NCBI GenBank assembly: GCA_017621735.1
Contig: JAGASM010000031.1
Location: 1 to 62,484, forward strand
Length of the DNA: 62,484 nucleotides
DNA from: Clostridia bacterium
Lineage (GTDB): Bacteria; Bacillota; Clostridia; Christensenellales; Borkfalkiaceae
Direction of reading: 5' to 3'
This document shows, in pieces, positions 25,038 through 33,598 of this stretch (position 1 is its first letter; every line of letters starts with the position of its first letter). The notes under the pieces are model-generated. The model was not told the origin of the DNA. It worked only from the letters and a program-made list of their open reading frames with translations, and did not search any database. The position numbers and the translations under genes are program-made.

Positions 25038-26219
25038 TCATTCAAACGTCTTTACGGTTACCTGTATTTGCGGGCGAACGGAGGAGAGAAAACCCTCCTT
25101 TTCTTCCTCGTATTTTTGCAAGGAAGACCGATACAGTTGTCGCAACAAAAAGAACAAATCGCAACCCTTTTGCGTACTGTTTTCCCAAAGGGAAACAAGG
25201 GAAGCGGCAAGGGTGGATTCCGCCTCTTTGACGACGCGCTCATCCACGGTGCCGGAGGCAACGTCCAACGATGAGGAGGGGGTATTTTTGCTATACAGGC
25301 GCACGCTCACTTGCGCGCGAAGGAGCGCCGTCGCCTCATCTTTGAGTACGAGCGAGGATTCGCCGTCGTTTTTAAGGACGGAAAGAGAATAGGTAACGCC
25401 GTCTAAACGTACGGGAAACGTTCCCGCAAAGACCTTTCCCCGCAAAAGGTTATAGGCAAACGTTTGCTCGGGCGAAAGCACGGAAACGAGCGCGCCGTCT
25501 GCAAAGAGGGCGGTTTGATCGGCAACGTAAACGACGTTTTGCTTCTTTTCTTTGGAATTTGCGCCCTCTTGCGAACTTGCTTGTGCGGACACGTCGTTGT
25601 CGGAGGGAAGCGTTTGAATCATAGGCATATAACCGCTATGCGAAACGCCGTAATACCCGATAGAAAATTCTTTGAGCGTCGTCGTTACCACCTTTCCCGC
25701 CTTTTGCGCCGCATCCGAAAAGAGTTTAGAAAGGGCGAAGGAAGAGGTATCGTCGATTGCGCTTTTTTGCGTGAGAAGGTCTTTTGCGGTGCCTTGGCAA
25801 ACGGCAAGGTTGCAACTGTCGGGAACGTATTCGTTTCGGAGAAAAAAATCGAGAGCGGAAAAGACGTTCTCCCGTGCGAGTTCTTCGCCAAACAAAACGA
25901 GGTCGCAAAAGATAAATTTCGGAACCCAACCCGTTTGGGCGTAAAGGTCGGAAAGACACTCCGAAACGGTTGCGCCCGTTCCGTCAAGATTTACGCTTCC
26001 CGACTGAAAAGAGGAGCCGCTGCCTTGCGGAACGGCAATTTGTGCGGTAAGGCGCAGTCCTTCTTCCTCTTTGTCGACGCCCGCGGCAAGAATGATCGCC
26101 GTCTTTTGTATGTCGACGAGTCCGAAGTCGTTGGAGAAAAACGCAAACGCCAAGAAGGCGAAAAGGAGTGCATAAAGCCTTAAAGGAAGGCGGGTAAGAA
26201 AGTTAGATCTTTTTTTCAT
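25038..26219 (-). CDS. Ger(x)C family spore germination protein (C subunit)
   Basis: A 393-residue exported protein that starts with a basic stretch and one hydrophobic helix (about 12-30), then DIQKTAIILAAGVDKEE, the usual GerAC/GerBC beginning. Three-domain GerC proteins are lipid-anchored on the outside of the spore inner membrane and form the germinant receptor with A and B subunits. Here the usual lipobox Cys before the mature domain is missing (FFSNDFGLVDIQK), so anchoring would be by an uncleaved helix. SD AAGGAGG before ATG 26219; overlaps the B-subunit gene by 17 bases. Last gene of the operon. Confidence 0.85.
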   Translation of the reverse strand: MKKRSNFLTRLPLRLYALLFAFLAFAFFSNDFGLVDIQKTAIILAAGVDKEEEGLRLTAQIAVPQGSGSSFQSGSVNLDGTGATVSECLSDLYAQTGWVPKFIFCDLVLFGEELARENVFSALDFFLRNEYVPDSCNLAVCQGTAKDLLTQKSAIDDTSSFALSKLFSDAAQKAGKVVTTTLKEFSIGYYGVSHSGYMPMIQTLPSDNDVSAQASSQEGANSKEKKQNVVYVADQTALFADGALVSVLSPEQTFAYNLLRGKVFAGTFPVRLDGVTYSLSVLKNDGESSLVLKDEATALLRAQVSVRLYSKNTPSSSLDVASGTVDERVVKEAESTLAASLVSLWENSTQKGCDLFFLLRQLYRSSLQKYEEEKEGFLSSVRPQIQVTVKTFE

Positions 26220-27276
26220 GCGACCTCCTTAATAAAAAACACGCGCATGGGAGAAGCCCTGAAAAGAGAGGAAAAATCCAAAAGAGAGGTCCCGTGATCG
26301 CGTCCCGCACCGTTCCAAAGGACGATGTGAATAAAACGGACAGTAGGAGCATGACCGCGCTTACGGTACATGCGTACAGGGCAGGTACGCCCCGATGCGA
26401 AAACGTTTCTCGAAAACACGATACGCATGCGCGCATCGGAATTACGGTATAAAACGCCATGGTGAGGGAGAGGAGAAAGATGAACAGATAGTCGATTCTC
26501 CCCAAAACGGTAATGCCCGAAAAATACTTGGAAATTTTTGCAAACGCAAACGTTTGGAAAATCGCGCTGTCGGAAAAGGACGCATAAAAAACCGCAAGGA
26601 AAAAAAGGACGGCGCAGCCGCCGAGAAAATAGCAAAGGGCGGATTTCCAAGCAAGTCCTTTTTCGTATTTGAATTTTCCGATGAACGTAAGCAAGAGCGC
26701 GCCGTCGAAAAACCAACTTGACGACGAGGTCGTCGCGCGGAAAATTCCGCTTGCTCCTGATGCGCCGACGGGCAAGAGTGCTAAAAAGTCCGCCTCTCCC
26801 ACCGAAAAGATCATGAGCCCCAAAAAACCGACGAGGGTAACGGGCATGAGTAAATCCCACGTTCTGCCGTATGCGGAAAGGGGTTTGGAGAGGAGATAAG
26901 CGGAAAAGAGAAAAAAGGGAAGAAAGGAAAGAAGGGAAGGAAGCGTATCGTAAAACACGCTTTGCACGAGCAATTTTTGTTCGAGTACGGGCAGAAGTGC
27001 CGAAAAGAAGAAAAAAAGCCCCAAGATCGCGCAACAAATTTTTCCTCCGACGTCGCCAAACGTTGCGCGCAGCATTTCAAAGAGCGTTTGATTGCGCCTT
27101 GAAAGCAGCATGACGAGAAACACGACGCCCGTTTGCAAGGCGTAGTGAATGAGCGCGGGGAACAGCAAATCGTTTTTTGCGTAAAAGACGAGTTGCGACG
27201 GCATCAAGACGATTTTTCCGACAGGGGCGACAAAAGCAAGAAAAAAAAGCAGTTGGCGCGGTGAAATTTTAGACAT
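26203..27276 (-). CDS. GerB-type spore germination permease (B subunit)
   Basis: A 357-residue polytopic protein with about ten hydrophobic helices, beginning SPRQLLFFLAFVAPVGKIV, the APC-superfamily GerAB/Spore_permease pattern. The B subunit binds the germinant (amino acid or sugar) in the spore inner membrane. SD GGAGG 5 bases before ATG 27276. It lies 31 bases after the A-subunit stop and overlaps the C subunit gene, giving the standard A-B-C order. Confidence 0.88.
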   Translation of the reverse strand: MSKISPRQLLFFLAFVAPVGKIVLMPSQLVFYAKNDLLFPALIHYALQTGVVFLVMLLSRRNQTLFEMLRATFGDVGGKICCAILGLFFFFSALLPVLEQKLLVQSVFYDTLPSLLSFLPFFLFSAYLLSKPLSAYGRTWDLLMPVTLVGFLGLMIFSVGEADFLALLPVGASGASGIFRATTSSSSWFFDGALLLTFIGKFKYEKGLAWKSALCYFLGGCAVLFFLAVFYASFSDSAIFQTFAFAKISKYFSGITVLGRIDYLFIFLLSLTMAFYTVIPMRACVSCFRETFSHRGVPALYACTVSAVMLLLSVLFTSSFGTVRDAITGPLFWIFPLFSGLLPCACFLLRRSHEKKI

Positions 27277-27307
27277 AATACCTCCAAAAGATTCTTAAAG
27301 CAGCGTG

Positions 27308-28750
27308 CTATTCCCCTTTTTTGGCGCGCCGACGGTTTTTACTTTTGAGCGAGCGCGGGCGCATGGCAAGAGCGTCGAAGTGATACCGAACGAGGGAGTC
27401 GTACAAATCGCTCTTCACAACAGGGGAGAAGGGGGCGAGTACGGGAGTGCCGAAACTTTCCGTCGCGGTCAAATAAAAGAGAATGAACGCCGTAAACAGA
27501 ATAATGCCGTACGGGCCGACGCTTCCTGCGACGAGGAGCATACAAAGGCGCAAGACGGACGTTACTTCGATGAGGTTTGGAACGGCGTACAGTCCGATCC
27601 CGCTAAATGCGATGATGATAATTGCGGGGGTGGAAACAAACCCCGCGGAGACCGCCGTTTCTCCCAAGACGAGCGCCCCCACGACGGAAAGCGCCATGCC
27701 GACGTATTTCGGCATTCGGATGCTCGCTTCGTTTAAGACTTCCAAAACGAGCAGTACGAGGAGCATTTCAAGCGAAGGGGATAGGGGAATGTGGCGGATG
27801 CTCCCCGCGATGGTGAGGAGCAGTTTTACGGGAATGAGTTGCAACTTAAACAGTTGTGCCGCAATGTAAAAGGCGGGGGCATAGATCGCCACGATGAGCG
27901 CAAAAACGCGCAAGATGCGTACCATGGTCGCCCGATAAGAGGGAACGAAGTAATCTTCCGCCGATTGAAAATCCTCGACGAGAAGATAGGGTACGGTGAG
28001 GGCAACGGGGGATCCGTCTACTAAAATTCCCACCCTCCCTTCCGCGATTTTCGCGCAAAAAATGTCCGGTTTTTCCGTTGTCCCTACCTGTTTTACGAGG
28101 GAACGGGGACGCTCGGAAAGGAAACGCGTTAAATAAGAGGAGTCGGGAAGAACGTCGACGTTTATTTTTTTCAGTTTTGCTTTGACTTGTTCCACCGTCT
28201 TTCGATCGGCGATTCCGTCCAAATAAAAAATACAAACGGACGCGTTAGACCGCGTTCCGACGCTAAGCGTTTCCACTTTCAAATCGGGCGTTTTTAACCG
28301 CCGTCTTACGAGGGACGCGTTGATTTTTACGTCCTCGATAAATCCTTCGCGCGGGCCTTTCAACGCGATATCCGTCGGCGGTTCCGCAACGGCGCGCACG
28401 AATACCTTTTTCGTCCCCGCGACGATCGCCTCGTCCCCGCCTTCAAACAAAATCGCGCTGTTTCCCGCAAGAATTTCCTCGACGAGGACGGAAAATTCTT
28501 TCGTACTCTTTAACTCGGGCGCGGTTAATCGGGCGGAAAGAGCGGTTGCGTTTCCTTCTCCCCGATAGCAAAGGAGGGGGCGTACGACTTGTTCGCCCAA
28601 AACGGCTTTATCCGTCAAAGGATCTAAATAGACGACGGTAAACGCGATGCCGTTTTCCGTCGCGTACGTTGTAAAGAGGACGTCCTCCAAAGGGAGCAGT
28701 TGTTTCAAAGCGTTTACGTCCCGTTCGCGGTTGCCGACGATTTCTTTCAT
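27308..28750 (-). CDS. GerA-type spore germination protein (A subunit)
   Basis: About 480 residues: soluble N-terminal half, including VFVRAVAEPPTDIALKGPREGF with the invariant GPREGF motif of GerAA, then five or more membrane helices (from about 285) and a basic C-terminal tail. A subunits form the ion channel that opens in germination. ATG 28750 (MKEIVGNRERDV) is preferred to a TTG at 28786. Neither has a visible SD; AATACT lies six bases before the ATG and may be part of a promoter, possibly a forespore-type (sigma-G) one, not verified. Confidence 0.9.
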   Translation of the reverse strand: MKEIVGNRERDVNALKQLLPLEDVLFTTYATENGIAFTVVYLDPLTDKAVLGEQVVRPLLCYRGEGNATALSARLTAPELKSTKEFSVLVEEILAGNSAILFEGGDEAIVAGTKKVFVRAVAEPPTDIALKGPREGFIEDVKINASLVRRRLKTPDLKVETLSVGTRSNASVCIFYLDGIADRKTVEQVKAKLKKINVDVLPDSSYLTRFLSERPRSLVKQVGTTEKPDIFCAKIAEGRVGILVDGSPVALTVPYLLVEDFQSAEDYFVPSYRATMVRILRVFALIVAIYAPAFYIAAQLFKLQLIPVKLLLTIAGSIRHIPLSPSLEMLLVLLVLEVLNEASIRMPKYVGMALSVVGALVLGETAVSAGFVSTPAIIIIAFSGIGLYAVPNLIEVTSVLRLCMLLVAGSVGPYGIILFTAFILFYLTATESFGTPVLAPFSPVVKSDLYDSLVRYHFDALAMRPRSLKSKNRRRAKKGE

Positions 28751-28817
28751 AGAAAGAGTATTTGTGTTTGCGGGCGAAATATACAAAAGAATTTTTTTGC
28801 ATTTTCCCTTTACGGGT

Positions 28818-28846
28818 TGACGAATAGGGCAAGAATGGGTATAATA
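28818..28846 (+). promoter_or_regulatory. Promoter of the Wzz-like gene cluster
   Basis: -35 TTGACG (28818-28823), 17-bp spacer, -10 TATAAT (28841-28846). The mRNA would start near 28853, just before the SD GAGGTG. Confidence 0.75.
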
Positions 28847-28872
28847 AGGAAAACACGGTTTTGAGGTGAAAT

Positions 28873-30108
28873 ATGGACGAACAAAGAAACGAAGAGGGGT
28901 TGTCCCTCGGGGAAATCTTTCGCGTGATATTCAAAAAAATATGGTGGGTGGTAGGGATTACCTGTTCCGTTGCGCTCGCGACGGTGCTTGTAATCGTGTT
29001 GCTCGTGAACAATTTGAGCAGTCAATATCGCTTGGATTACACGTTGGAATTCCCCGGATATGAAAATATGCGTTATCCCGACGGGACGAGTTATCGCTAT
29101 CAACGCGTCGTTTCGTTGGATGAGTTAGAACGGGTAAAGGGGACGGACGAGGAGTTTTCTGCCATCGACGTGGAAAAGATGTATCAGAAAAACGACATTT
29201 CCATTACCGTCGATACGGAAAACACGGACAAAACGTACGGAATATATACGCTTACCGTCAAGGCGGGTTATTTTGCCAACGAGGACGTTGCAACCCGTTT
29301 CCTCGTTGCGCTTGCGTCGACGCCAATCGACTATATCAATGACGTCGTGCAAAACGCGGATTACGGATTTTATTTGCAATCGTACCAAAACGCAACGACG
29401 TACGAAGAAAAAATCTTCCATCTTGCAAATCAAAGAAAGTATCTTGTCAACAAATATGCAGAACTCATGTTAACGTACGGGGAATCGTACCGATACGAAG
29501 ACAAGACGTTGAGCGCATACGTCGGCGAGGTAACGCAACAGTTTAGCGAGGCGACGGAACAGATGCTTTCCGATGAACTCAAAACGAACGGATATGTGTA
29601 CGACAAACAGTCGTACCGTTCGGAAGCGTCGGTTAAAATTGCGGCAAACAACGTAAAAATTGCGGAAAACGAAGCGGTTATCGACGCGCTCGAATCGCTT
29701 ACGTCCGTAAGTGAAGCGCAGGCAAAGCGCATCGTTACGCTGACGGAAGAGAATGCTCTTTTGGAACGCGAAAACGCAGAAATCGAGCAAACGCTCTTAA
29801 AACTCGACGAAGAGGACGGGGCGTATTCCGAAGGCAACGAGGGATTTTCCGCCCGCCTTCAAGGGTATCACGAAGCGCTTACCCGTTTGACGGACGTCTA
29901 CAAGGCGGTTTGCAGTTTCATTTACGAAACGGAATCGGACGTTCGTTTCGATCAATACACGGCGGACACGCAGGGCGCGGTAAGCCTTGTCGTCGCGGTT
30001 GTGTTGGGGATCGCGTTGGGATTTGTCGTCGCATGCGTTGTCGTCGGCGGAAAAGAACTTCCCAAATATACAAAGGCGAAGAAGGAAAAAGCGAGCGAAC
30101 AAGCGTAA
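28873..30108 (+). CDS. Wzz/YveK-like chain-length-determinant-type membrane protein
   Basis: A 411-residue protein with an N-terminal membrane helix (about 24-48), a large extracytoplasmic region with long predicted coiled coil (about 165-335, rich in Glu/Lys/Ala) and a C-terminal helix (about 371-395) followed by a basic tail. This two-helix layout with the loop outside is that of polysaccharide co-polymerases (Wzz, YveK/CapA). No tyrosine kinase or glycan polymerase gene is nearby, so a role in polysaccharide length control is only a guess. First gene of a four-gene run; the next ATG follows its stop directly. Confidence 0.6.
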   Translation: MDEQRNEEGLSLGEIFRVIFKKIWWVVGITCSVALATVLVIVLLVNNLSSQYRLDYTLEFPGYENMRYPDGTSYRYQRVVSLDELERVKGTDEEFSAIDVEKMYQKNDISITVDTENTDKTYGIYTLTVKAGYFANEDVATRFLVALASTPIDYINDVVQNADYGFYLQSYQNATTYEEKIFHLANQRKYLVNKYAELMLTYGESYRYEDKTLSAYVGEVTQQFSEATEQMLSDELKTNGYVYDKQSYRSEASVKIAANNVKIAENEAVIDALESLTSVSEAQAKRIVTLTEENALLERENAEIEQTLLKLDEEDGAYSEGNEGFSARLQGYHEALTRLTDVYKAVCSFIYETESDVRFDQYTADTQGAVSLVVAVVLGIALGFVVACVVVGGKELPKYTKAKKEKASEQA

Positions 30109-30384
30109 ATGTATTACACGTATATCGCCGAATGTGCGGACGGAACCCTCTACACGGGGTTCACGAACGATTTGAATAAACGCTTAAAGGCACATAACGA
30201 CGGTCGGGGCGCGAAGTACACGAAATCGCGCTTACCCGTCGTTTTCGTGTATACGGAGTGCTTTGAAACGGAACACGAAGCGAGAAGCCGAGAATGGCAC
30301 GTGAAACAACTTTCCAGAAAGGAAAAGTTGCGTTTAATCGAAAATAAATTGCCCGACACGGGCACAAAGGGAGAACACGTATGA
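30109..30384 (+). CDS. GIY-YIG domain protein, UPF0213/YhbQ family
   Basis: A 91-residue single-domain protein: YYTYIAECADGTLYTGFT (the GIY-YIG core), the Arg helix DLNKRLKAHN and the Glu-containing helix before WHVKQLSRKEKLRLI. Small UPF0213 proteins resemble the UvrC nuclease half and have been linked to DNA repair; substrate unclear. The start codon directly follows the previous stop and its own end overlaps the next ATG by four bases, so it is translated as part of this operon. Confidence 0.9.
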   Translation: MYYTYIAECADGTLYTGFTNDLNKRLKAHNDGRGAKYTKSRLPVVFVYTECFETEHEARSREWHVKQLSRKEKLRLIENKLPDTGTKGEHV

Positions 30385-31376
30385 AAAAAGGGGTTAAAAT
30401 TGCACTCATTTCCGTGGGGGGATTTTTCGTCGCGCTCGGAGTATTTTTGGTAATTTGGTTTTGCGGGGCGAGTTATCCGCACTTCGATGAAATTGCAAGG
30501 GAAGAATTTACCATTCCCGGCATGGATGAAAAGGGGGTTCCGCAGGGACTTACCGCGTTGCCCGAAAACGAGGAGGGGTACGATTTTGCCATGAGTTGTT
30601 ATATGGCGGACGACAGTCCTTCCCGTATTTATCTCATCGATGCCGATACGGATACGAGTAAGTACATCACCGTAACCAAAAACGGTAAGGCGGACACTTC
30701 GCACTTTGGCGGGGTGGCGTGCTCGGAGAACTACTTAATGGCGACGAGCGGGAAAAATATCTTGCGGATTTCCCTTTCCGACGCGCTCTCCGCGGAAAAC
30801 GGAGAGAGGATCGAAATTACCGATTCGTTTAACACGGGGTTGCGCGCGTCCTTTTGCTATTACGACAGCGGAAAACTGTACGCGGGCGAATTTTACGACA
30901 AGGGAAAATACGATACGCCCGAAGAACATCACGTAACGGTGGCAAACGGAGAAGTCAACCACGGGTTCGTCTACGTGTTCGATTGCGACGAAGAAGCGGA
31001 AGGGGGCGTCGTTGACGCGATCCCCGATCAAATTATTTCCATTCGCGATAAGGTGCAAGGGTTTGCAATTTACGAGGACGGAATCGTCCTTTCTACGTCG
31101 TACGGGTTGACCGATTCGCGTATTTTCTGCTATCCAAACGTCTTAAAGGAAGAGGCGGACGACACCTTTACGTTGGATGGAGAGGAGATTCCCTTCTACG
31201 TTTTGGATACGGACAATTTGCGAAAGGAGATCGTCGGCCCGAGTATGTCGGAAGAGCCTTGCGTAAAGGACGGAAGACTGTACCTCGTCTTCGAATCGAA
31301 ATGCGTCAAATACAAATACTTTAACCGCGTGCGCATGGAGAATGCAATTTCCATCGCATTAGAGGATTTGGATTGA
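30381..31376 (+). CDS. Membrane-anchored exported protein, beta-propeller-like, function unknown
   Basis: A 331-residue protein with an N-terminal uncleaved helix (about 7-29, ending in CGASYP) and an outer domain with evenly spaced beta strands (IYLIDADT, NYLMATSGKNILRISL, GFAIYEDGIVLSTSYG). The strand pattern suggests a six-bladed propeller, as in some quinoprotein-like or SMP-30-like folds, but no catalytic motif is recognised. Four-base overlap with the GIY-YIG gene; the asparaginase gene starts one base after its stop. Confidence 0.65.
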   Translation: MKKGVKIALISVGGFFVALGVFLVIWFCGASYPHFDEIAREEFTIPGMDEKGVPQGLTALPENEEGYDFAMSCYMADDSPSRIYLIDADTDTSKYITVTKNGKADTSHFGGVACSENYLMATSGKNILRISLSDALSAENGERIEITDSFNTGLRASFCYYDSGKLYAGEFYDKGKYDTPEEHHVTVANGEVNHGFVYVFDCDEEAEGGVVDAIPDQIISIRDKVQGFAIYEDGIVLSTSYGLTDSRIFCYPNVLKEEADDTFTLDGEEIPFYVLDTDNLRKEIVGPSMSEEPCVKDGRLYLVFESKCVKYKYFNRVRMENAISIALEDLD

Positions 31377-31377
31377 T

Positions 31378-32370
31378 ATGAAAAAAATATTACTCATCGC
31401 GACGGGGGGGACGATTGCCTCGGAAAACACCGAACACGGGTTATCGCCCGTCCTTTCGGCGGAAAAACTTCTTTCGTTCGTTCCTGAAATTGCGGAAAAA
31501 TGCGAGGTAGAAACGGTTTGCCCGTTCACCCTCGACAGTACCAACGTCTATCATCGGCACTGGTTGGAAATTGCCCGTATCATTGAAGAGCGGTATCAAG
31601 CATTCGACGGATTTGTCATCACGCACGGAACGGATACGATGGCGTATACGGCGGCGGCACTTTCTTATTTGGTGCAAAACAGCAAAAAACCGATTGTATT
31701 GACGGGATCGCAACGGTCTGTTTCCCTGCGGGATACGGACGCGCGCAGCAATCTTGCCGACGCGTTTTCCTATTGTGTGGACGAAAACGCGCACGGGGTA
31801 AAGGTGGTGTTCGACGGAAAAATCATTCTCGGAACGCGGGCAAAAAAGACGCGGACGAGGAGTTACAACGCTTTTTCGAGTGTGGATTTTCCCGAAATCG
31901 GGATCGTGCGGGACGGAGTCCCCGTCTATTATATCGAAGAAAAAACGCCGAAAAATCCCCTCGTCTTTTCCCACGGGCTGAATGCGAACGTGTTCGTTTT
32001 GAAAATGGTTCCCGGAATGAGCCCGCATATTTTCCGCTACCTTTCCGAGCACTACGACGGGGTAATCGTCGAGTCGTTCGGCTCTGGCGGACTGCCCATG
32101 TACGAGAACGACGAATTTTTTTCTTGTTTGAGCGAGTTTACAAAAAAGGGAAAAACGGTCGTCGTCGGCACACAGGTAGAGCGAGAGGGAAGCGCGCTCG
32201 ATAAGTACGAGGTGGGAAAACGGCTCGTTGGCATCGACGGCGTGGTGGAAGCGCGCAACATGACGCTTGAGGCGACGGTTGCAAAACTCATGTGGGTACT
32301 TCATTGCGCTCCCACGCGCAAAGAGGCGATCGAACTGTTCCAAACTCCCGTCGCAAAAGACATCATCTAA
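31378..32370 (+). CDS. ansA: L-asparaginase
   Basis: A 330-residue asparaginase/glutaminase. Catalytic threonines and partners lie in LIATGGTIAS (Thr near residue 12) and ITHGTDTMAYTAAAL (Thr/Asp near 90), with PIVLTGSQ following. There is no signal peptide, so it is the cytoplasmic AnsA-like form that hydrolyses asparagine to aspartate and ammonia. SD GAGGATTTGG before ATG 31378. Last gene of the cluster; a terminator follows. Confidence 0.95.
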   Translation: MKKILLIATGGTIASENTEHGLSPVLSAEKLLSFVPEIAEKCEVETVCPFTLDSTNVYHRHWLEIARIIEERYQAFDGFVITHGTDTMAYTAAALSYLVQNSKKPIVLTGSQRSVSLRDTDARSNLADAFSYCVDENAHGVKVVFDGKIILGTRAKKTRTRSYNAFSSVDFPEIGIVRDGVPVYYIEEKTPKNPLVFSHGLNANVFVLKMVPGMSPHIFRYLSEHYDGVIVESFGSGGLPMYENDEFFSCLSEFTKKGKTVVVGTQVEREGSALDKYEVGKRLVGIDGVVEARNMTLEATVAKLMWVLHCAPTRKEAIELFQTPVAKDII

Positions 32371-32375
32371 AAGAA

Positions 32376-32405
32376 ACCGCACGGCATTCATGCCGTGCGG
32401 TTTTG
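32376..32405. terminator. Bidirectional terminator between asparaginase and BSH-like genes
   Basis: Eleven-base stem ACCGCACGGCA/TGCCGTGCGGT (32376-32401) flanked by AAAAGAAA on the left and TTTTGG on the right, serving converging genes. Confidence 0.75.
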
Positions 32406-32430
32406 GTATTGTAACGGTTGCCTTACGGCG

Positions 32431-33348
32431 TTAACCCGTTCGTTTTTTTGTAAGAGAAAGGAGAGAGCGGTTGTCCTCTTGCGCTTTGAAGTAGGAAAAG
32501 ACGTGCGTGTGGGGATCGCCCTTTTGCCGCAAGTAACAGGTGCGCGTTGTAAAGTCCAAACAGCACGAATAGAGCGTTTCTTGAAAGGCGCCACGCTCGG
32601 TTATCACGGCACCGCTTACGGGGGACACGGAAGATAAAATATCAAAAAACTGCGCTACGGATTGCTTTTTTTCCGTCATTTTTGGAGAAAGCGCGCGTAA
32701 AATTGCGGCACGGAGAAAGCGGGAGGGGGAAGAAAAATCGCCCGAGAAAGACGGCTCGACCCTTCCGTTTTGCATCGGCGCAAGAAAGAGAGGGGCTTGC
32801 GCTTGTGCGGATTTGATCTGTTCGGGGAAGGGAGGATTGTTTGCAAGCACGCCGTAAGGATTGTCGTAGACGAATGCGCCCTCGTTTGTCCTTTCAAATA
32901 CGATTGACGAGGATGCGTCCGCCACGTGCCAGTGGAGGGGCGTGAGGGCAATCGATTGCGAAAAGGGGAGATGGACGAGGTTGGTGGATTTTAGAAGTCG
33001 CTTTGCCTCGTCGCACGTCGCGCACTGCGCAAGGACCCAAGGAATCAATTCAAACGGAGAAACGTTGTGCTTGCCCACGTCGCAATTTTGCGCATAGCAA
33101 GCGTTTTGGGGAAAGTTTAGCCCCGCCATGCCCAGTCCCTTTTCGTTGACGGCGTCCGCATAGAGGGGATAGCCGTTTACAACGGTTGCCATTCCAAAAA
33201 ATGAGTAGTGATGCAAAAAATTACCCGCTTTGCGGAAGGAAAGGGGGAAATTTCTCGGAGTAAGCGTCGGTTGCGCGGGGAAAGGGACGTCTAAATCAAG
33301 GTTGCGTCCAAACAGATGTGGAGAACCAAAAGAAAGCGAAGTGCACAT
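32431..33348 (-). CDS. Choloylglycine hydrolase family protein (bile salt hydrolase / penicillin V acylase type)
   Basis: A 305-residue Ntn-hydrolase. Removal of Met1 exposes the nucleophile Cys2; Arg15 and Asp18 are in FGRNLDLD, Asn78 in GMAGLNFPQ, another conserved Asn in DNPYGVLANNPPF and the Arg in SPSRFLRA. These match cytoplasmic bile salt hydrolases, which release taurine or glycine from conjugated bile acids, and fit a gut organism; penicillin V acylases and N-acyl-homoserine-lactone acylases share the set. ATG 33348 has no SD, and CATACT lies six bases before it, so it may also be leaderless. Confidence 0.85.
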   Translation of the reverse strand: MCTSLSFGSPHLFGRNLDLDVPFPAQPTLTPRNFPLSFRKAGNFLHHYSFFGMATVVNGYPLYADAVNEKGLGMAGLNFPQNACYAQNCDVGKHNVSPFELIPWVLAQCATCDEAKRLLKSTNLVHLPFSQSIALTPLHWHVADASSSIVFERTNEGAFVYDNPYGVLANNPPFPEQIKSAQAQAPLFLAPMQNGRVEPSFSGDFSSPSRFLRAAILRALSPKMTEKKQSVAQFFDILSSVSPVSGAVITERGAFQETLYSCCLDFTTRTCYLRQKGDPHTHVFSYFKAQEDNRSLLSLTKKRTG

Positions 33349-33440
33349 AAAAACAGTATGGTTGTTTTTGAAAAAAAGTTGTAAGAGAAGAGAAAAGCCT
33401 AAAAAATGTGTTGATGAAAAATTGTACGCGTTAACACAAT

Positions 33441-33466
33441 GCCCCGCACAAAATTTTGTGCGGGGC
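33441..33466. other. Strong isolated inverted repeat
   Basis: GCCCCGCACAAAA/TTTTGTGCGGGGC, a perfect 13-bp palindromic stem upstream of the BSH-like gene and beyond the AraC gene. It may be an extra terminator. Confidence 0.5.
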
Positions 33467-33519
33467 GCTTATTTTAGAACGTTTTTACGGAGGGATGGTC
33501 GTAATCACGAGAAAATAAA

Positions 33520-33552
33520 ACCCCGACTGCGAGTTTCGTGGGCAAGCGGGGT
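33520..33552 (-). terminator. Terminator of the first AraC-type regulator gene
   Basis: On the minus strand ACCCCG...CGGGGT with partial inner pairing TTGC/GCAG, followed by TTTTATTTTC. Confidence 0.55.
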
Positions 33553-33598
33553 GTACAATTCGATTAAAATATAAAGCAGTAGCAAAAAAAGCGTTAGA

